Source of the DNA: JANRLJ01 sp034437895
Lineage (GTDB): Bacteria > Chloroflexota > Anaerolineae > Aggregatilineales > Phototrophicaceae
Assembly: GCA_034437895.1 (NCBI GenBank)
Contig: DAOTTO010000334.1
Location: 1-6,162, forward strand
Direction of reading: 5' to 3'
DNA length: 6,162 nucleotides
Part shown: positions 3,496 to 6,162 of the stretch, in pieces
Layout of the letters: every line of letters starts with the position of its first letter
How positions within the stretch are numbered: position 1 is the first letter of the stretch
The notes under the pieces: generated by a model
The model's database searches: none
What the model saw: only the letters and a program-made list of their open reading frames with translations
What the model was told of the DNA's origin: nothing
Translations under genes and position numbers: made by a program

Positions 3496-6162
3496 ATGAC
3501 AAAGATTGGCGACATCATTGGGGATCGGTATCGCATCGAATCGCCCCTCGGACAGGGTGGCATGGCAACCGTTTATCGCGGGACGGATATACTCAATGGG
3601 CAGACCATCGCGGTTAAGCTGCTTAAGCCCGAAGTGATCCAAGCCGACCCGGATATCGTCGCCCGTTTTGACCGCGAAGGCGAGGCACTGCGGCGGTTGA
3701 ATCATCCGAGTATCGTAAAAGTGCTGGCAACCGTCGTTGAGGATGATAATCATTACGTGGTGCTGGAATATGTCGGCGGGGGCGATCTGCGCGAATTGAT
3801 CGAAGAACAGCGCCGTAAATCCGACATGCTGCCGATTGCGCGTGTGATGGAAATCGCACTCGATCTTTCCGACGCGCTCACCCGCGCTCATCGCCTCAAA
3901 ATCATCCATCGGGACATCAAACCTGCCAACGTCCTGCTGGCGGAAGATGGCACACCGCGCCTGACGGATTTTGGTGTGGCGCATTTTAGCGACGGCACCC
4001 GCGTGACGCAGACCGGAGAAATGATCGGGACGCTGGCGTATCTCAGCCCAGAAGCGATTTTAGGTGAAAAATCGGATGCTCGCGCCGATATTTGGGCATT
4101 TGGTGTGCTGTGCTATGAACTCCTCACGCTGCGCCGCCCGTTTGACGAATACAGCACGGGAGCGCTCCTCAACGCCATCGTCAGCAAACCACCGGACTCT
4201 CTACAAAGCCTGCGTCCAGATAGCCCACCCGACCTCAACACCTTGATTGAGCAGATGCTCGTCAAAGACCCGCAAAAACGGATTAACAGCGCCCGTTTGA
4301 TCGGCGCACAATTAGAGGCCATCATCAGCGGGAAAGAAATCCCGGCGACTCTGGATGATGCCAACCCGACAGACTCCAAACTCCCTAAAGTAGCGCTTAG
4401 TCAGATCATGGACGATCTAAAAACGATCACCCCCCCTACAGGCGGCTATCCCCCGCCGCCCTCTGTTGATACCGGGGAGCGCATCCCTGACAGTATGTAT
4501 CCCGAAGATGCCTCGTCTTTACGAAAATCCGCCACATCGACTCGTGCATCGTCGCCAACGGTTGAAATTCCTGCCGCACCGCCAGCCCGTGTTTCGCGGT
4601 TGGTGTTAATCGGCTTGGGAGGCATCGGGCTTTTAATCGCCGTAATTGTTATTTTCGTGCTGATGAATTCTAGCAACAATGCCGATTCCGGCGCATCTGG
4701 TTCGCAATCTGCTGGCATTTTTCAGGTTGAACCCGTCGCAGCGGGGGAATTTATGGTGCTGGTGGCGGATTTTGAAGCGACCAACGGCACAACCCGCGAT
4801 AATCCCGCCCGTTTTATCCTCGAAGACCTCAGCAGTACGTTTGAGTCGATCCCTTTTTCTAACATTCAGGTACGAGCGTATCCGCGTGTGATTACCTCGG
4901 CAGCGGAGGCCTTAGAAATCGCGGAAGCCAACCATGCTCCTGCGATTTTTTGGGGACGTTATGACGACACCACCAGTCGGGCCGAAATCCAACTGGGCAG
5001 TTTAGCGAACTTCCCCGAAATCGTAATTGATCGGGCGGATATTATGGCGCTGACGGATGTTAGCCTCAATTTGAACGATGCCAGTCAGCAATCGTTGGCT
5101 TTTTCGGCGATCACCGTGCAAGGCGTACTCGGCGCGACAACAGGCGACGGATACGGTATCGCCCGCGCCTATACCACCCTCGCCGAATTAAACCCTTCCA
5201 CAGCGCCGGAAATGACCGGTAACAGTATCGCCGCCCGCTGGCATCGTTACTACATCACTTATCTGACGAACAGTGAACAAGCGCTTTTAGAAGCGGATGA
5301 ATCAATTGCGCTGGATGCCCGTAATCCGCTGCTCTATATCGGACGCAGCGCCCTACGGATGCGATTGGGCGATCTGGATGCTGCCTTGGAAGACGGCGAC
5401 ACTGCCCAACGCCTCGCGCCGGAAAATTGGGCGACTCCTTTCACTTTACGCGCTATTGTTGCCTTATTTTTTACGCAGGATATGGAAGCTGCCCGCGATG
5501 CGTATCTCCAATTGGCGCTGCTGCGCCCAACGGATTGGTTTCCGCCTTCATTCGGGGCTTATGCCGATTACTTTCTCAAAGATTTTGAAGCCACCCACAC
5601 CAACCTCGATCTGGCTTTCAGCTTGAATCCGCAGGCGAACTTCCCGTATATCATCGCCACAACCCTCGCTTTGCGGGAAGGTCAACTTACCGAAGCACAG
5701 CGCCTTTTTAAAGAAGTGTTTGAGCGCTTCCCCGACCCTACCTTAAGTTCGCGTATTTTCCTTTCACTTTACGGTCAAAACAACGCCATCACGTCCGCAG
5801 CAGAGGCTTTCGGCGCAGCGACCCTCCGCCAATGGCGGCAGGTGATTAATGCGGTTGGAGCGGGTACAACTTTGGATAACGACTTTTATGATGTGTATCT
5901 GCCGGATGTCTTTTTATTGGAAGGTATCGCGTACTGCAATTTGGGCGATTATGCCGCCGCAGAGATCAGCTATACTCGCCTCATTGACCATGCGCCGGAT
6001 TATATTATGGGGTATGCCTTGCGTGGCGAAGTCCGCCGAGAACAAGGCGATCTGATCGGCGCGGCACAAGATGGGCTGACTGTTACCCAGAGCGATCAGG
6101 CGGCGCTTTATGCCCCCTACATGGGTGCGTTTTTATCGGGCGAGATTAACTGTACCAATTTC
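3496..6162 (+). CDS. Transmembrane Hanks-type Ser/Thr protein kinase with extracytoplasmic TPR domain, 3' end outside the window
   Basis: An uninterrupted frame of 889 codons runs to the window edge. Residues 11-270 are a complete kinase domain: glycine loop LGQGGMATVY (18-27), Lys41 in AVK, helix-C Glu61, catalytic HRDIKPAN (138-145, Asp140), DFG (158-160), GTLAYLSPE (178-186), Asp198 and Arg262. Thr168, Thr171 and Thr173 in the activation loop are likely autophosphorylation sites. A Pro/Ser/Thr-rich linker (280-365) leads to one membrane helix (369-390) preceded by Arg, so the kinase faces the cytoplasm. Residues 418-560 start with FMVLVADFEATNG and look like a TolB/FlgO-type alpha/beta domain (tentative). 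Residues about 580-889 contain TPR-like repeats, clearest at 612-645 and 806-880. There are no PASTA repeats, unlike PknB. The ATG is preferred because IIGDRYRIESPLGQGG follows at the usual distance; an in-frame GTG at 3451 is a less likely start. Kinase activity is well supported; the ligand is unknown. Confidence 0.95.
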   Translation, partial: MTKIGDIIGDRYRIESPLGQGGMATVYRGTDILNGQTIAVKLLKPEVIQADPDIVARFDREGEALRRLNHPSIVKVLATVVEDDNHYVVLEYVGGGDLRELIEEQRRKSDMLPIARVMEIALDLSDALTRAHRLKIIHRDIKPANVLLAEDGTPRLTDFGVAHFSDGTRVTQTGEMIGTLAYLSPEAILGEKSDARADIWAFGVLCYELLTLRRPFDEYSTGALLNAIVSKPPDSLQSLRPDSPPDLNTLIEQMLVKDPQKRINSARLIGAQLEAIISGKEIPATLDDANPTDSKLPKVALSQIMDDLKTITPPTGGYPPPPSVDTGERIPDSMYPEDASSLRKSATSTRASSPTVEIPAAPPARVSRLVLIGLGGIGLLIAVIVIFVLMNSSNNADSGASGSQSAGIFQVEPVAAGEFMVLVADFEATNGTTRDNPARFILEDLSSTFESIPFSNIQVRAYPRVITSAAEALEIAEANHAPAIFWGRYDDTTSRAEIQLGSLANFPEIVIDRADIMALTDVSLNLNDASQQSLAFSAITVQGVLGATTGDGYGIARAYTTLAELNPSTAPEMTGNSIAARWHRYYITYLTNSEQALLEADESIALDARNPLLYIGRSALRMRLGDLDAALEDGDTAQRLAPENWATPFTLRAIVALFFTQDMEAARDAYLQLALLRPTDWFPPSFGAYADYFLKDFEATHTNLDLAFSLNPQANFPYIIATTLALREGQLTEAQRLFKEVFERFPDPTLSSRIFLSLYGQNNAITSAAEAFGAATLRQWRQVINAVGAGTTLDNDFYDVYLPDVFLLEGIAYCNLGDYAAAEISYTRLIDHAPDYIMGYALRGEVRREQGDLIGAAQDGLTVTQSDQAALYAPYMGAFLSGEINCTNF

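Noticed and set aside
3475..3984. A 169-codon reverse frame opposite the kinase domain
   Set aside because: The plus strand here encodes intact kinase motifs (glycine loop, AVK, HRD, DFG); the reverse frame is a shadow.

Overview
The window looks like chromosomal DNA of a bacterium that uses membrane-anchored eukaryote-like signalling proteins. The large modular proteins, with a cytoplasmic signalling domain, one transmembrane helix and an outer propeller or TPR domain, resemble what is common in Chloroflexota such as Anaerolineae-like lineages. That assignment is inference from architecture and style; no taxonomic marker gene is present.

Layout: positions 1-185 (minus) hold the first 61 codons of a TnpB/OrfB protein of the IS200/IS605 superfamily, cut by the left edge, with an inverted repeat at 233-267 that probably belongs to the end of that element. 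Positions 285-2474 (minus) encode a 729-residue protein with a PPM/PP2C-like N-terminal domain that seems to lack the catalytic metal ligands, a linker, one membrane helix and a C-terminal beta-propeller. A 112-bp divergent intergenic region with promoter-like boxes on both strands and a short palindrome separates it from two small co-oriented genes at 2587-2778 and 2788-2889. A convergent stand-alone response-regulator receiver domain lies at 2897-3253 (minus). A 242-bp divergent regulatory region follows, with a good forward promoter, repeated TTCTGT half-sites and two short hairpins. From 3496 to the right edge an open reading frame encodes at least 889 residues of a transmembrane Ser/Thr protein kinase with an outer TolB-like domain (tentative) and TPR repeats; its stop codon is not in the window.

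How it may work together: a Hanks-type kinase, a degenerate PP2C-like sensor and a one-domain receiver protein sit within 6 kb. This suggests a local signalling cluster in which kinase and phosphatase-like protein both carry an external sensing or scaffold domain across the membrane. They are not in one operon, so functional linkage is inference from proximity. I see no CRISPR array, rRNA or tRNA.
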